DNA of 64,000 nt from Arundinibacter roseus (lineage in GTDB: Bacteria > Bacteroidota > Bacteroidia > Cytophagales > Spirosomataceae), in the NCBI RefSeq assembly GCF_004348825.1, contig NZ_SMJU01000002.1:1-64000 (forward strand), in the 5' to 3' direction. Under the pieces are notes generated by a model. The model had not been told where the DNA came from. It saw only the letters and a program-made list of their open reading frames with translations, and did no database searches. The translations under genes and the position numbers were made by a program. Every line of letters begins with the position of its first letter. The first letter of the stretch is position 1. This document shows positions 44,629-54,100 of the stretch, piece after piece.

Positions 44629-45819
44629 TTAGATGCGTATGAATAGTTTTTTGGTATACATCCAATGAAGAATGAGCCATTGAACGGCGAGCAGTACTGC
44701 TCCGCTGACGAGGGTTCGGTACGAATCACCAAAGAGCAGATCATAGGTCGGATGGATATTTGTACGGAATGAGTCATCAATAAAGCCCGTGATTGTATGC
44801 GATAGTACATAAGCTGCGATGGAGTTCATGCCAATAACCACCAACGGAAAGAAAACGGCTTTGTAGTTTTTTACATCTGTGAGAAAATAAAATAATCCCA
44901 AAAGTACAAAACACCAGGCACCGCTGAACAGTGTCCACGAAGGTGTCCAGATTCGCTTGACGATGGGACAAATCCCGAGCCAGTCGAGCATCAGCGCCAC
45001 TGTGAACAGACCAACGGCAGTGAGTGCAAAAGAACGCAGTAATAGCCAGGGCGAAGTGCTGTTTTTAAGCCATCCACCCGCTATAAGTCCCAAAATCATG
45101 GTTCCTAGTGTTGGTATAAAACTTAGGGTAACATACCCGCCTCCATTAAAAAGAAAGGGTTTTTCACGCGGGAAAAGGTTCATGAACCAGCGATCAAATG
45201 CCCAGGCAGCGTTGGTGTTTTTGTTCCAATGCGCGGCAAAGCCTTTTAAATGATGCTCCCAATCGGCGGTAATTCCGGTTTGTGACCAGTCGAAGGCCGG
45301 GCCGGGAAGTGGGTACGCTGCAAAAAAAGCCCAATAACCGACCAACAAGCCACAAAGCGCAAACCAGGAAACACGTTCAGAATGAAAGCCCAGTGCAAAC
45401 AGAAACGGATAGCCGAGTCCGATTTGAGTGAGCGTATCTTCAAATGTAAAATTGGTTTGATCGCGATTCATTGAGCGAAGAAAAATACCCAATAGTATCA
45501 AAATGAGCGAACGCCGTATCGTATGATACCACAAACTGCGGCGACTTTGGGATCGGGTGGTTCGGCTGGCAATGGAGTAGGGAAGCGCTACACCTACTAA
45601 GAAAGAGAACGAAGGCTGAATCAGATCGTGCAGCGAGCACCCTACCCACGGCACGTGACTTTGATGAAAATTAAGGAAACTCCAAAATGAACTGGCAGGA
45701 ATAGCTCGGGCAACGTGGCTGAATTCCAGCACTTCGGCCATCATCAGAAACATCACAAGCCCTCGGTAAGCATCTACGGATGTGACACGTTGGGCTGGAA
45801 CTGCGGAAAGTACAGACAT
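44629..45819 (-). CDS. DUF5009/HGSNAT-like multi-pass membrane protein
   Basis: The 396-residue protein has about ten membrane helices. The start RVTSVDAYRGLVMFLMMAEV, then WVGCSLHDLIQPSFSFLVGV, matches the DUF5009/heparan-alpha-glucosaminide N-acetyltransferase-like group. These are thought to transfer an acyl group across the membrane onto sugars. A catalytic His is expected near the second helix (the H of CSLHDL). It is followed 17 bases later by the GMC oxidoreductase gene on the same strand, so the two are co-transcribed and may act on the same sugar. Confidence 0.8.
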   Translation of the reverse strand: MSVLSAVPAQRVTSVDAYRGLVMFLMMAEVLEFSHVARAIPASSFWSFLNFHQSHVPWVGCSLHDLIQPSFSFLVGVALPYSIASRTTRSQSRRSLWYHTIRRSLILILLGIFLRSMNRDQTNFTFEDTLTQIGLGYPFLFALGFHSERVSWFALCGLLVGYWAFFAAYPLPGPAFDWSQTGITADWEHHLKGFAAHWNKNTNAAWAFDRWFMNLFPREKPFLFNGGGYVTLSFIPTLGTMILGLIAGGWLKNSTSPWLLLRSFALTAVGLFTVALMLDWLGICPIVKRIWTPSWTLFSGAWCFVLLGLFYFLTDVKNYKAVFFPLVVIGMNSIAAYVLSHTITGFIDDSFRTNIHPTYDLLFGDSYRTLVSGAVLLAVQWLILHWMYTKKLFIRI

Positions 45820-45915
45820 AGGCAGGGGAAATTCACAGGGTTTAGGAAGTCAAAAGTTAATCAATCGTGAGGAGAAATTTATTGGCTATATAAGACAAAT
45901 TCCTACATATTTTTG

Positions 45916-47577
45916 CTATTCAAGAAGCAGCCGGGTCAGGGGCGTTTTTACACCATTCAAATCAAGGCCAATAAATAGCAACTGAGCCGGATGTTGGGCT
46001 GTATGCACTGTAAAGGGTAAGTCATGCGTGCCTGCCGATAAGGTAAGCGGAGAGTTTTCCTGCAACACCCGTCCCCAATGATCCATGAGCTGAACTTTTA
46101 CTACCGCAGATCGATCCAAACTAAACCTGACCCGAAGATCCCGGTGCGGGGCTGGGTTTGGAAAAACCGTAAGTGCGGATGAATAATCGTTCGGTTCAAG
46201 GCTTGTGACGGGGTTTCCGATGGTAGAAAACGCCTGATCCATCCACAGAAGCCGATCTTTCAGCCAATTTTTGAGGTAGTTTACTTCACTCTCGTAGCTT
46301 GGTCCAACATAGTAATTGGGCCACACTTTTTGTCCGATCACCGGCCAACGGGTAAAATTCCTGATTCGGGCTTCCTGCAAATAAGAGGAAGTAGAATCGA
46401 TATAGGCATGAAGAGATGCAGTATTGAGGGTGTTTTTTCGTAGATTTTCATAGCGTGTTTGGGCCCGATTGGCAAAGGCAGGGTCGCTCAGGAGGCGTTC
46501 CCACCAAAAAGGCATCTGATAATAATCTTCGGGGCACACACGGTTAAAATCAAAAGCCCAGCCGGTGTTTTTTTCACCTTCGCAGTAATCGACGTTTCCA
46601 TAGGCAAGGTTATAATCCCAAATGGGCCCCATGACCAGTTTGCCACCTTTGGAATCGCGATCTTTATAGAAAAAAGTACTGAGTCGATAAGCATCTACAT
46701 TACGGGTTACTTCGGTAAGAATCAGATAATCAATCCAGGAATCTACGTCAATGTAGCGTTGGTAGCCGGTAGAAGGGTCGGTGTAGGAATCAGCAGACAG
46801 TGCTTCTTCAAAGGAGGTTATATAGTTCTTGATATAATTAAATTGCTTTTCTGTAAGGTCTTTCAGTTTAGGATACTCCACCTGAATCGGAATTCGGATT
46901 GTCGCATTTTGTGAAGATGGAAAAGGAGAATTCCAGAATCGGGACGCTGTGCCTTCGGTTTTGTCTATTTTGAGTAAATAACCGCCCGTAAGTGCATCGC
47001 CTTCTTGATCTTCGGGTTTCAGACTGCCGATGTCTACCCGATTTTTATCCCGTTTAATTTTCTCCATCAAAATGTAAATTCCTTCATACTTGCCATTTAA
47101 TACCACCTCACAAAATCGTGTACGGGACGCAAAACGTGGACTCATGCGATGCGCCATTTCATAGGTAAGTACTTCTCTTAGCAAGGTTTTGTCGTTGTAG
47201 GTTGCATTCAGAACCCAGTCTTCTTCTTTGGGAATCCCCAGGAGCGACTCACTGATGCCTTCTTCTCCGGTGGCAGCGTCTCGAAGTTCAAATCCGTACG
47301 GTTTTTTGGGAAATAACGTCCGGGAAGTAGAGCCGCGCTGTTCAATACCGATTTTGCCAGCGTAGGAGGGCAAGTCTTTCAGAGTATTTCGCTGTCCTGT
47401 GGAATTGCTGATAATCATGAAATCTGCTTTGATTTTTGGCTCATTCGGAATTTCCAGACCTTTTGTGTCAATAATGAGTATGGGCAAATTCGAGGATTCA
47501 AAGGTTTGACCCCAGGCTTGAAATCCAATCAGGAACGTCAGAAAAAGCCAAAGATTTTTTTGAGTAAAATGGGTCAT
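45916..47577 (-). CDS. Secreted CotH kinase family protein with T9SS sorting domain
   Basis: The 553-residue protein has a signal peptide (cleavage near AWGQ at residue 24). The CotH domain runs from about 75 to 390: RGSTSRTLFPKKPYGFELRD, DWVLNATYNDKTLLRE, YEGIYILMEKIKRD, and a metal-binding GPIWDYNLAYGN. The last 85 residues begin LTVFPNPAP and form the beta-sandwich type A sorting domain of the type IX secretion system, directing export to the surface. CotH proteins are atypical kinases of spore coats and other surface proteins. The target here is unknown. Confidence 0.9.
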   Translation of the reverse strand: MTHFTQKNLWLFLTFLIGFQAWGQTFESSNLPILIIDTKGLEIPNEPKIKADFMIISNSTGQRNTLKDLPSYAGKIGIEQRGSTSRTLFPKKPYGFELRDAATGEEGISESLLGIPKEEDWVLNATYNDKTLLREVLTYEMAHRMSPRFASRTRFCEVVLNGKYEGIYILMEKIKRDKNRVDIGSLKPEDQEGDALTGGYLLKIDKTEGTASRFWNSPFPSSQNATIRIPIQVEYPKLKDLTEKQFNYIKNYITSFEEALSADSYTDPSTGYQRYIDVDSWIDYLILTEVTRNVDAYRLSTFFYKDRDSKGGKLVMGPIWDYNLAYGNVDYCEGEKNTGWAFDFNRVCPEDYYQMPFWWERLLSDPAFANRAQTRYENLRKNTLNTASLHAYIDSTSSYLQEARIRNFTRWPVIGQKVWPNYYVGPSYESEVNYLKNWLKDRLLWMDQAFSTIGNPVTSLEPNDYSSALTVFPNPAPHRDLRVRFSLDRSAVVKVQLMDHWGRVLQENSPLTLSAGTHDLPFTVHTAQHPAQLLFIGLDLNGVKTPLTRLLLE

Positions 47578-47698
47578 ATTAATAAATTTAAATTGAAAGT
47601 AATAAAGAGCTGCCCAGGTAAAAATCGCCGTATTTACTGATATATAGGACTAAGACTTGGCGTGGAAAGGCTAAAAATTCAAGAAATTTGCCAGAAAA

Positions 47699-47729
47699 AA
47701 GCCTCTGCCATTTATAGAGGCAGAGGCTT
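47699..47729 (-). terminator. Rho-independent terminator of the GMC/subunit 3 operon
   Basis: AAGCCTCTGCC (47699-47709) is complementary to GGCAGAGGCTT (47719-47729) around a 9-base loop. Six T residues follow on the minus strand. It lies 22 bases past the stop at 47752. Confidence 0.88.
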
Positions 47730-47751
47730 CCTAAGGAATCAATACGTGTGC

Positions 47752-49473
47752 TTAAACATTTTGTTTCTTCAATTCTTTCACCGCATGATCTGCTGCGCGG
47801 GCTGTTAACGCCATGTAGGTAAGCGATGGGTTCACGCAGGAAGCTGACGTCATGGCTGCGCCATCGGTCACGTATACGTTTTCGGCTCCCCACACCTGAT
47901 TGTTTTTGTTGAGAACAGAATTTTTGGCAGACGTTCCCATGCGGGCAGTACCCATTTCGTGGATTCCGATGCCGGGGCTTTTGCTCTCGTCGTTGTACGG
48001 ATTGATATTTTTTGCTCCGGCAGCTTCCAGCATTTCGGCAGCGTCGTTCATCATATCAATCCTCATTTTCTTCTCATTATCTCCATAGGCAGCATCAAAC
48101 ACCACCAGCGGCAGTCCCCACTTGTCAGTTTGATCTTTCGAGAGAGTAAAACGATTGTCTGCATTTGGAACCATTTCTCCAAAACCACCCAAACCAATAT
48201 TCCAGGCACCGGGTTGTGAAATCTGCTCTTTGAAAGCAGCGCCAAAGCCCGGCATTCCGGCTCCGCGTCCCCAGCTTTCACGGCTTGCGCCGCCCTGATA
48301 CCCAAAACCGCGTACGTAGTCGCGCTTGTCGTTGCCCCAGTTGCGGTAACGTGGAATGTAAATTCCGTTGGCACGGCGGCCAAAGTAGTACTTGTCTTCA
48401 AAGCCTTCAAAAGTCCCGGAAGCCCCAACGGCCAGGTGGTGGTCCATGATGTTACGGCCCAATTGATCGCTTTCGTTACCCATTCCATTCGGAAAACGAT
48501 CAGACTTTGAATTCATCAAAATAGATGTTGATGGTATTGCGGAAGCATTCAGGAAAATAATTTTGGCAAAATATTCCTTCACATCACCCGGATCATTCTG
48601 ATTAATGACCCGCACGCCCGTCGCTTTATTGGCTTTGCTGTCAAAAATTACTTCCGAAACAATTGAATCGGCCAATAGCGTTAGGTTTCCGGTTTTTTCG
48701 GCAGCAGGCAGAGTCGCTGACTGTGTGCTGAAATACGCACCATACGGACAGCCACGCATACACATGTTGCGGAATTGGCAGGCTGCCCGGCCCAATTCAG
48801 TATGAAAAGCCTGAGGCTGAGTGAGGTGAGCCGTCCGACCCATAATCACATTCCGACCGGCAAACTTCGATTCAATATCACCTTTAAGCTTTGTTTCTAC
48901 GCAATTCATCTGCATAGGAGGCAGAAAGTTTCCGTCAGGAAGTACGTCAAGTCCGTCGCGGGCACCGCTGATTCCGGCAAATTTTTCTACGTAATCGTAC
49001 CAGGGTGCCAGGTCGCTGTACCGAATTGGCCAGTCGGTTCCGAGGCCTTCTTTGGCATTTGCTTCAAAATCGGCTTCATTCCAGCGGTAGCTCTGCCGGC
49101 CCCACATCAGCGAGCGTCCGCCTACGTGATAGCCACGAATCCAGTCGAAGCGACGGGTTTCAAGGTATGGGTTTTCTTTATCGTTTTCAAAATGATGGCG
49201 ATGCTCTTCGTTGGCGGTATATCCGGTACGAAAATTTGCCCAATATTCTTCACGGGCCATGGTACTTACGCGCCCGCGGTGTTCAAATTCCCAGGGAGCG
49301 AGGGTAGCCGTTTTGTAGTCAGTTACGTGTTTGATATCCCGGCCACGTTCCAGCATCAAAACTTTCAATCCTTTTTCGGTTAATTCTTTGGCAGCCCAGC
49401 CACCACTTATGCCAGATCCAACCACGATGGCGTCGTAGGTTGCTTGTTGTTTGGCTTTTATATTCAGATTCAT
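47752..49473 (-). CDS. GMC family FAD oxidoreductase (paralogue 2)
   Basis: The 573-residue protein opens MNLNIKAKQQATYDAIVVG with FAD motif GSGISG at 19-24. It has the Cys-rich insert (GRAACQFRNMCMRGCPYGAYF) and the C-terminal HEMGTARMG and NPSLTYMALTARA signature. It is probably the catalytic subunit of a membrane- or periplasm-associated sugar dehydrogenase. The gene for a subunit 3 protein lies 96 bases upstream on the same strand. No secretion signal is visible; such proteins can be exported together with a Tat-signal partner. Confidence 0.9.
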   Translation of the reverse strand: MNLNIKAKQQATYDAIVVGSGISGGWAAKELTEKGLKVLMLERGRDIKHVTDYKTATLAPWEFEHRGRVSTMAREEYWANFRTGYTANEEHRHHFENDKENPYLETRRFDWIRGYHVGGRSLMWGRQSYRWNEADFEANAKEGLGTDWPIRYSDLAPWYDYVEKFAGISGARDGLDVLPDGNFLPPMQMNCVETKLKGDIESKFAGRNVIMGRTAHLTQPQAFHTELGRAACQFRNMCMRGCPYGAYFSTQSATLPAAEKTGNLTLLADSIVSEVIFDSKANKATGVRVINQNDPGDVKEYFAKIIFLNASAIPSTSILMNSKSDRFPNGMGNESDQLGRNIMDHHLAVGASGTFEGFEDKYYFGRRANGIYIPRYRNWGNDKRDYVRGFGYQGGASRESWGRGAGMPGFGAAFKEQISQPGAWNIGLGGFGEMVPNADNRFTLSKDQTDKWGLPLVVFDAAYGDNEKKMRIDMMNDAAEMLEAAGAKNINPYNDESKSPGIGIHEMGTARMGTSAKNSVLNKNNQVWGAENVYVTDGAAMTSASCVNPSLTYMALTARAADHAVKELKKQNV

Positions 49474-49569
49474 AGGGAGTCAATTAGTATAAAACGAGGT
49501 TCGACTTTTCATTAATTAATTAGGCAATGCATGCAGGCATCCGGCGATTGACAGCTTTCAATCGGCCAC

Positions 49570-50169
49570 TTACATGGCCCAGGCTTTTTGACCGGGTTTC
49601 AGGTCCACGCAGCCATCATATCTGCCTGGCACCGGAACGTATTCCAGCGCTTGCTGTGCGCCTTGCTCAGACGTAAAGTAGCCGAGTAGCGTAAGCTCTT
49701 TCATCAGTCGGAAGAAAGGTACGCCTGGCTCTTCAAAGGTTTTGCCTGCCTCTTTTGCTTTCCCACGGTCTTCGCCAATTTTTTTCAGTTCGTCAGCGGC
49801 TTCGGTTTCAGCTTCGATCAGCATTGCGGTTTGCTCCTCGGGAGTGGCTTTCAAAAAGTCTTTTTTATCGAGTTTCTCCAAACCAGCCATAAAACTTTTC
49901 TGGTCTTTTTCGTAGTAGCAATCTTTCAGCATTACCTGTACAAATTCCCCCACTTTGGCATCTTTGGCGCCGGGAGTATCTGTTTTTGGAATAATAATTT
50001 CAGCGATTTCAGATACCAGATTCAAATGATCGGTAGAGAAGGCAAAGTTAGCCGCGTTGGCTGTTTCGTTGGTTGTCTTACAGCCGTTCAAAAAAGCAAT
50101 CATCGTCGGGGCTGTCAGCGTACCTCCCATCAAAAGCGCTACACGGGAAATAGCATCACGTCTGTTCAT
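49570..50169 (-). CDS. Gluconate 2-dehydrogenase subunit 3 family protein
   Basis: The start chosen is the ATG at 50167-50169 (MNRRDAISRVALLMGG); an ATG three bases earlier is equivalent. The 199-residue protein begins with a twin-Arg signal (NRRDAI, then a hydrophobic stretch and the LNGCKTT segment, also lipobox-like), as usual for subunit 3. The mature domain (FSTDHLNLVSEIAEIIIPKT, then PFFRLMKELTLLGYFTSE) matches the family. It likely carries the GMC subunit encoded downstream across the membrane by Tat hitch-hiking. Confidence 0.9.
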   Translation of the reverse strand: MNRRDAISRVALLMGGTLTAPTMIAFLNGCKTTNETANAANFAFSTDHLNLVSEIAEIIIPKTDTPGAKDAKVGEFVQVMLKDCYYEKDQKSFMAGLEKLDKKDFLKATPEEQTAMLIEAETEAADELKKIGEDRGKAKEAGKTFEEPGVPFFRLMKELTLLGYFTSEQGAQQALEYVPVPGRYDGCVDLKPGQKAWAM

Positions 50170-50421
50170 CATACTGAGAATAATAAGGGTTAACAATAAA
50201 GAATGTAAAAATACATTTGATTAATACAATAACGAATTCTACGGGTTTATTTTTCAAAAAAACACTTTTTCTTTGAAAGCTTTTGACTTATCAAAAAGTT
50301 TTGGAGAATCTTTCAGTCAGGTAGTTGGATCTATGTCAGTAAGTTTGGGGATTGATCACCAGCCGAAGGAATTTATCGTGGGCGGGGTCTGTTGTTTAAT
50401 CTGGAAAAATGAAAAAAACTT

Positions 50422-51126
50422 ATGAAAATGCTTAATCCGACGAACGAAAAAATAAAACTTGATATTGTTTCTGACGTAGTTTGCCCGTGGTGTTACGTAG
50501 GTAAAAAGCGCCTCGAAGAAGCCCTTGCCACACTTGGTAACCCAACAGACATCGACATTGAATGGCATCCTTTTCAGCTAGACCCTACGATTCCGCAGGA
50601 AGGTGTGGACCGGAAAAAATATTTTATTAAGAAATTTGGAGACGAAGGCCGTATTCGTCAAATGTTTGATCACCTGACAAATGTGGGAAAAGAAGTGGGC
50701 ATTGATTTTAAGTTAGATAGTATTCCAAATGCCATCAATACCTTCAACTTACATAAACTTTTACACGTTGCCGGCCTTGAAGGGTTTCAGCCGGAAGCCG
50801 AAGAAATGCTGTTTAAAGCCTATTTTTCAGAAGGAAAAGATTTGCAGGATCTGACGGTTCTAACCGAGCTCTTTGCTTCCTATGGCTGGGATACTGCGAA
50901 AATCCGTCAGATTATGGATGATGAAGCTATCGGACTGGAAGTCCGTAAAGAAATCGGTCATTTTCAAAGCCTGGGTGTCAGTGGTGTTCCATTCTTTATT
51001 ATCAACAACACTTACGGAATTTCGGGCGCACAGCCTGCCAGTGTTTTTGTAGAGGCGCTCACTACCGTCCGCAACGAAATGCTGCAAGCCATTGAAGGAC
51101 AGGTTTGTGGGCCGGAAGGCTGTTAG
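50422..51126 (+). CDS. DsbA-family oxidoreductase, FrnE-like
   Basis: The 234-residue protein has a thioredoxin fold with an active-site CPWC at residues 21-24 in DVVCPWCYVGKKRLE, a helical insert, and the cis-Pro region GVSGVPFFIINN near residue 190. The missing signal peptide and the (V/I)CPWCYxGKRxLE pattern place it with FrnE-type cytoplasmic disulfide isomerases and 2-hydroxychromene-2-carboxylate isomerase relatives. The tail CGPEGC has two more Cys, as is common in FrnE. It probably acts on protein thiols or a small-molecule thiol adduct. It is a single gene, with TAAGTTTG at 50340-50347 as a possible -7 box. Confidence 0.88.
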   Translation: MKMLNPTNEKIKLDIVSDVVCPWCYVGKKRLEEALATLGNPTDIDIEWHPFQLDPTIPQEGVDRKKYFIKKFGDEGRIRQMFDHLTNVGKEVGIDFKLDSIPNAINTFNLHKLLHVAGLEGFQPEAEEMLFKAYFSEGKDLQDLTVLTELFASYGWDTAKIRQIMDDEAIGLEVRKEIGHFQSLGVSGVPFFIINNTYGISGAQPASVFVEALTTVRNEMLQAIEGQVCGPEGC

Positions 51127-51146
51127 CTATTGGTTTATTTCAGGAA

Positions 51147-51195
51147 GTTGAAAGTACCCGTTAAGATCATGAAGATCTGAATGGGTACTTTCAAC
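51147..51195. terminator. Bidirectional terminator between convergent genes
   Basis: GTTGAAAGTACCC (51147-51159) pairs with GGGTACTTTCAAC (51183-51195), with a further small AGATC/GATCT hairpin inside. It sits between the plus-strand FrnE gene and the minus-strand BNR gene, whose stop is at 51197. Confidence 0.8.
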
Positions 51196-51196
51196 T

Positions 51197-54100
51197 TTAT
51201 TCGGGATTATTAACCAGCAAAGTTCCGTTATTGACAAAATCAAGCGATCCATTGATAAGGTCAACTTCTTTGGCTTTTGCCTCCATGCCATTGATCCGTA
51301 CGAGGTGACCCGCCTGCACAATGACCCGTTGAGATGCCAAAGGTGCCAAACCGCCAACCCAGGTAGAACCCAGATCCCAATCCCCGGATTGCGCAGACAT
51401 AATCACCGCATTATTGGATAGTGTAACCAAATGGTCCTCCGTTTCTCCATACTGATACAGAACACAAGGGTCATTTACGACACCTGCATAGGCATATTGC
51501 GTACGGATCCGTAGCCGGGTCATACCCAAAGAAGCATTGGCAGGTATAGCAAGGGTGTTCATGATTTCATTAATCGGAATACCGCTGCTTTGGTAAAGAA
51601 GTTCAGTCTCAGTAAAACTTCCGTCCTGATTCAGGTCAATCCATATGGCTATGTTTTGGGGGTAATAGCTCGTTAAATTGCTTCTGTATGTTCTGAAAAT
51701 AAAAGGATATTCCTGACCAGGAACAAGTGTCGTAGATGTACTTCCATAGTAACCAAAGCCATTCGGAGAGCATCCTGTATTTGTGTAGGAAAGATTGGTA
51801 TTGGTTAGTATAAAATCGGCTACCACATCTTCATCTGAACAGCCATAAGTGTATTGTGGTAAACAATAAGGTAAGGGCGAACCTGTGGTAGTCGTTACTA
51901 ATTTTACGGGAGCTTCTCCTTCGCAGCTTGTCAAAAGTCCGCCGCCTTCTTTATAAAAATACACTTCGTAGGTAGTTCCCGGCATCAGACCAGTAACTTC
52001 CCGAATAGCACCCGTGCCCGCGGAAGGTATCGAAATCAGACCCCATACAAGCGCATATTTCCCATCTGCATTTAATCCATTTTGAATTTGCCCGGCTGTT
52101 GGTTCCATTGAATTTGCACCAACTACCACAAAATGAACCTGTCCGGGATCATTTAAAGCTGCCTCTACGGTAAAGCCTTCATTTGTGGGATTCGTGATTA
52201 CGGGCGTAGAGCCTACATAAACTAACCCGCCAGCAGTGATAGTAAACGGGCCGGCCTCGCTGCTTAGAAGCGAGGGGTGAGAAGCCTTCGCCCGGATCCG
52301 GTATTGGGTCCCCGGGGTAACTTCGGGAATATCCGGGATAAGTGCTGTCAGCGAACCTGTACTTCCGGTACCGATGATTTGTGTATTGGTGTCAAAGCTT
52401 CCGGTCGCATTTGAAAGTTCAATGTCGAATTGATTTTCTGATTCGTAGCTGCCTGTTACAAAAAGCTGCACCGGAAAAGAGAGTCCTTTACAAATACTTG
52501 CAGGTAGTGTATTTGTAATGGTCAGGCTATTGGGTGCATTTTGTGTAGAAAAAGCGTCCGTAATAAACATTCCCCGGCCGTGCGTACCCACAGCTACCTG
52601 TCCGTCAGAAGCACGATAATGCAACCAATGGCAACTTACATTGGCAAGATTAGTATTGATAGGAGCCCAGGAAGGAGAAGCCGTAAAGAAATCGTTTGTA
52701 GCCCAAACACCAATTTCTGTGGCAAGCATAACCTGACTTCGGTTGAGTGGATTAAAAATTCCAAACCGAATAGGCATATCAGGTAAAGTAGCATTGTCCA
52801 TATTTTGCCAGGATATACCACCATTTGCTGTGTACCAAACTGAGGCTACGCCATAATTGGAGAGCGTTACCAGCAACTCATCGTCAGTAGCTCCAATGTC
52901 AATGCTTGATACATTGCCATAGGACCCATTGCCATTATTGATGATAATTTGACTTGTTGTATCCAGGTCAGTATTTGTCACTTTGTAAATAGTTCCTGAG
53001 CTCGTACCTACAAATAAGACATTTGCGGTTTTACCGACTTTTATGAATGAAGTCCCATTGATGGCAACCGCAAAATCGGAGCGATCATTTGTTGTTCCAA
53101 CATTTCGTACTCTGGTAAATCGTGTGGAATTTCTATACGAATAGAGAATATTCTGCTGACTGTCATAATCTGCCGGATTCAGGAATTGACCTTCTGTGCC
53201 ATAAGGTACTATCTCACCTAGATTTTGACCGTTTGAATTCAGTAAATTATAGCTATTGTATTGATAGGATGATATTTGAACCGTAGGATCGTCCTGATCA
53301 ATGAAGCATAACATCCCATCGCCACCGCTCGAAAAACCGCCTGCCCCCAAAGCCGGAGGCGTAGAGTTTAGATGATGCGTTCCATTATCCTGTGAACCCG
53401 CCAGCAGATAAGGATCTCCCGGTACATTCTTTTGCGCAATGGAATAGTATTGGGTAATGTTGTAATTTTTGTTTCGGTCAAAGTAATCTACTGAGCCGGT
53501 TGCCACCGACGAATTACCTGCATTAGGTGAATAGTATATACCTCCGTCGTTGCCTAAAACTACCCCTTCCGGGTTTCCAGGTCGGAACAGCAAGGCATGC
53601 TGATCGGGATGATTGTACCAGTAAATGACTGGATCGGCCCAGGTGGAACCACCATCAAACGAGCGGGTAATATTGGTACCGCCTGCATACAGAAAATCTG
53701 GATTTGCTGGATGAACGGCCAGAATTAAATTATACCAGGCTTGTCCACTTGTAAAATGCTCCCCGTTGGAATAAGTGGGAATGGTGATGTTGGCCCAGGT
53801 TGCACCGGCATCCGTTGACTTCATGAACAATCCTATATCCATGGATGAAAAGTTGTACTGCATGGCCACATAAATCGTTTGATTGTTACCGGCAGTAGAA
53901 GGGGCGAGCGCAATTTCGGTACGCATTCCAGTTGCATCAGATGGCGTAACGTTAGTCCATGTTGAGCCAGAATCAGAAGATTTATACAGCTTGCCACTTC
54001 CATTTCCTGCATAGTAATGCCCATAAGCAGCGTATAGCACACCATCAGCAGCCAGTTCGAGATCCGAAACAAAATTGCCGTAACCGGTGCCCGGTTGATG

